The notes beneath the pieces were generated by a model. It was given only the letters and a program-made list of their open reading frames with translations, searched no databases and had not been told where the DNA came from. The position numbers and the translations under genes are program-made. From Bacteroidota bacterium (lineage in GTDB: Bacteria > Bacteroidota > Bacteroidia > Chitinophagales > Chitinophagaceae): a DNA stretch of 8,327 nucleotides. Position 1 is the stretch's first letter, and every line of letters begins with the position of its first letter. Location: the NCBI GenBank assembly GCA_023426425.1, contig JAFAAT010000260.1:1-8327 (forward strand), read 5' to 3'. Below are positions 7,643-8,327 of the stretch, piece by piece.

Positions 7643-8327
7643 TCTGCATTCCTTTTTGACCTACTTGTCTCCTTAGGTCTTCAGATGCGAGCAACTGACA
7701 AACTGCTTCTGCAAAGTCGTGCTTTTCGAGCTTCATGACAGCACCTTCACCACTCTTGATACCTAAACCTTTGAAGCCGATATTTGAGCAAACGACAGGC
7801 ACGCCCATGGCCATTGCTTCCAACACCTTGTTCTGAGTGCCTGCACCGAAACGCAAAGGAGCTACTACAACACTGGCGCTATTATAAACTGCAGCGAGGT
7901 TCTCTACAAATCCAGTCACTTGTATGTGATCATTGGCCAGGTCCTGTACTTTCTTTACAGGTCGCTGGCCGGCAATGACGAACTTTACCTCCGGGAATTT
8001 TGCCTGAATAAGTGGGAATACTTCCTCAGCAAAATAGCCTACAGCATCTACGTTTGGAGCATAGTCCATGTTGCCGGTAAAAAGTAAAGTTTTGTTGTGA
8101 CTATAGTCATGCTGCTGTGCAGCGAATGTTGTAAGATCAACACCGTTTGGTAGCAGCCTCAGGTTTTGCACGTGATGGCGTTCTTTGAGGTAGTCGAGGT
8201 CTTCCTGTGAGCAAACCAGCGATAGCTGAAATTCTTTAAGAACAGCCTCGTAGCGAAGCACCCTTTTCTGCTCCATATTTTCGAAGAGCGTTTGCAGGAA
8301 ACCACGCTTGAGTTTTTTCCTACGTTC
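7566..8327 (-). CDS. Glycosyltransferase, GT4/GT-B fold, C-terminal part (5' end outside window)
   Basis: The frame is open from the right edge to TAG at 7568-7566, giving 253 residues. The ATG at 8276 is internal, since the 17 codons before it are open and look native (ERRKKLKRGFLQTLFEN). The visible part covers the end of the N-terminal Rossmann domain and the whole nucleotide-sugar-binding domain of a GT-B enzyme. Motifs, numbered from the ATG at 8276, are SQEDLDYL (23-30), PNGVD (43-47), FTGNMDYAPNVDAV (66-79), FVIAGQRP (99-106), VTGFVENLAAVYNSASVVVAPL (120-141), GAGTQNKVLEAMAMGVPVV (144-162) and the closing RFDW helix (216-219). Glu153 is the second Glu of the usual EX7E donor-binding motif; the first is replaced by Ala, as in several GT4 subgroups such as the Stp1-like sugar transferases. 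The enzyme should transfer a sugar from a nucleotide donor in the cytoplasm, probably for a surface glycan or glycolipid. Donor and acceptor cannot be told. About 130-150 N-terminal residues are missing. Confidence 0.9.
   Translation of the reverse strand, partial: ERRKKLKRGFLQTLFENMEQKRVLRYEAVLKEFQLSLVCSQEDLDYLKERHHVQNLRLLPNGVDLTTFAAQQHDYSHNKTLLFTGNMDYAPNVDAVGYFAEEVFPLIQAKFPEVKFVIAGQRPVKKVQDLANDHIQVTGFVENLAAVYNSASVVVAPLRFGAGTQNKVLEAMAMGVPVVCSNIGFKGLGIKSGEGAVMKLEKHDFAEAVCQLLASEDLRRQVGQKGMQIIRDRFDWDAVALQLEQYCQEVATR

Noticed and set aside
8274..8276. ATG at 8276 as the start of a short 236-residue glycosyltransferase
   Set aside because: The frame is open to the window edge, the preceding residues fit the family, and the N-terminal acceptor domain would otherwise be missing. 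The gene is cut by the window rather than short.
1..8327. Search for defence, mobile, CRISPR or biosynthetic-cluster signals
   Set aside because: No transposase, integrase, repeat-spacer pattern, toxin-antitoxin pair, tRNA or nuclease-type protein was seen. All four genes belong to recognisable or plausible housekeeping and envelope families.

Overview
The window looks like a piece of a Bacteroidota chromosome, possibly from a Cytophagales/Chitinophagales-type lineage, although the sequence does not settle the order. The reasons are: a periplasmic prolyl endopeptidase of the Flavobacterium/Elizabethkingia type; a large TamB protein of the Bacteroidota architecture; a perfect TAnnTTTG box (the Bacteroidota -7 promoter element) upstream of tamB; generally weak Shine-Dalgarno sequences; and moderate G+C. 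I see no rRNA, tRNA, insertion sequence, phage gene, CRISPR array or other sign of mobility.

Layout, left to right. Positions 1-409 (minus) hold the N-terminal part of a secreted SIMPL/DUF541-like protein that runs off the left edge. An 85-bp gap follows, with a rho-independent terminator serving the next gene. Positions 495-2618 (minus) encode a complete S9A prolyl oligopeptidase with signal peptide and intact catalytic triad. A 167-bp intergenic region (2619-2785) holds the putative divergent promoters and a pair of overlapping inverted repeats. Positions 2786-7642 (plus) encode a very long TamB/DUF490 translocation and assembly protein that appears to start at a non-ATG codon. Positions 7566-8327 (minus) hold the C-terminal part of a GT4-type glycosyltransferase that runs off the right edge; its last 25 codons overlap the end of tamB tail to tail.

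The genes do not form an obvious pathway. Three of the four products act in the envelope or periplasm: the SIMPL protein, the peptidase and TamB. The glycosyltransferase probably belongs to a surface-polysaccharide or glycoconjugate locus continuing to the right. PEP and tamB share a divergent intergenic region, but common regulation is only a possibility. I see no convincing new multi-gene system. The two most useful observations are the missing canonical start codon of tamB, with its membrane anchor encoded upstream of every ATG/GTG/TTG in frame, and the 77-bp convergent overlap between tamB and the glycosyltransferase gene.
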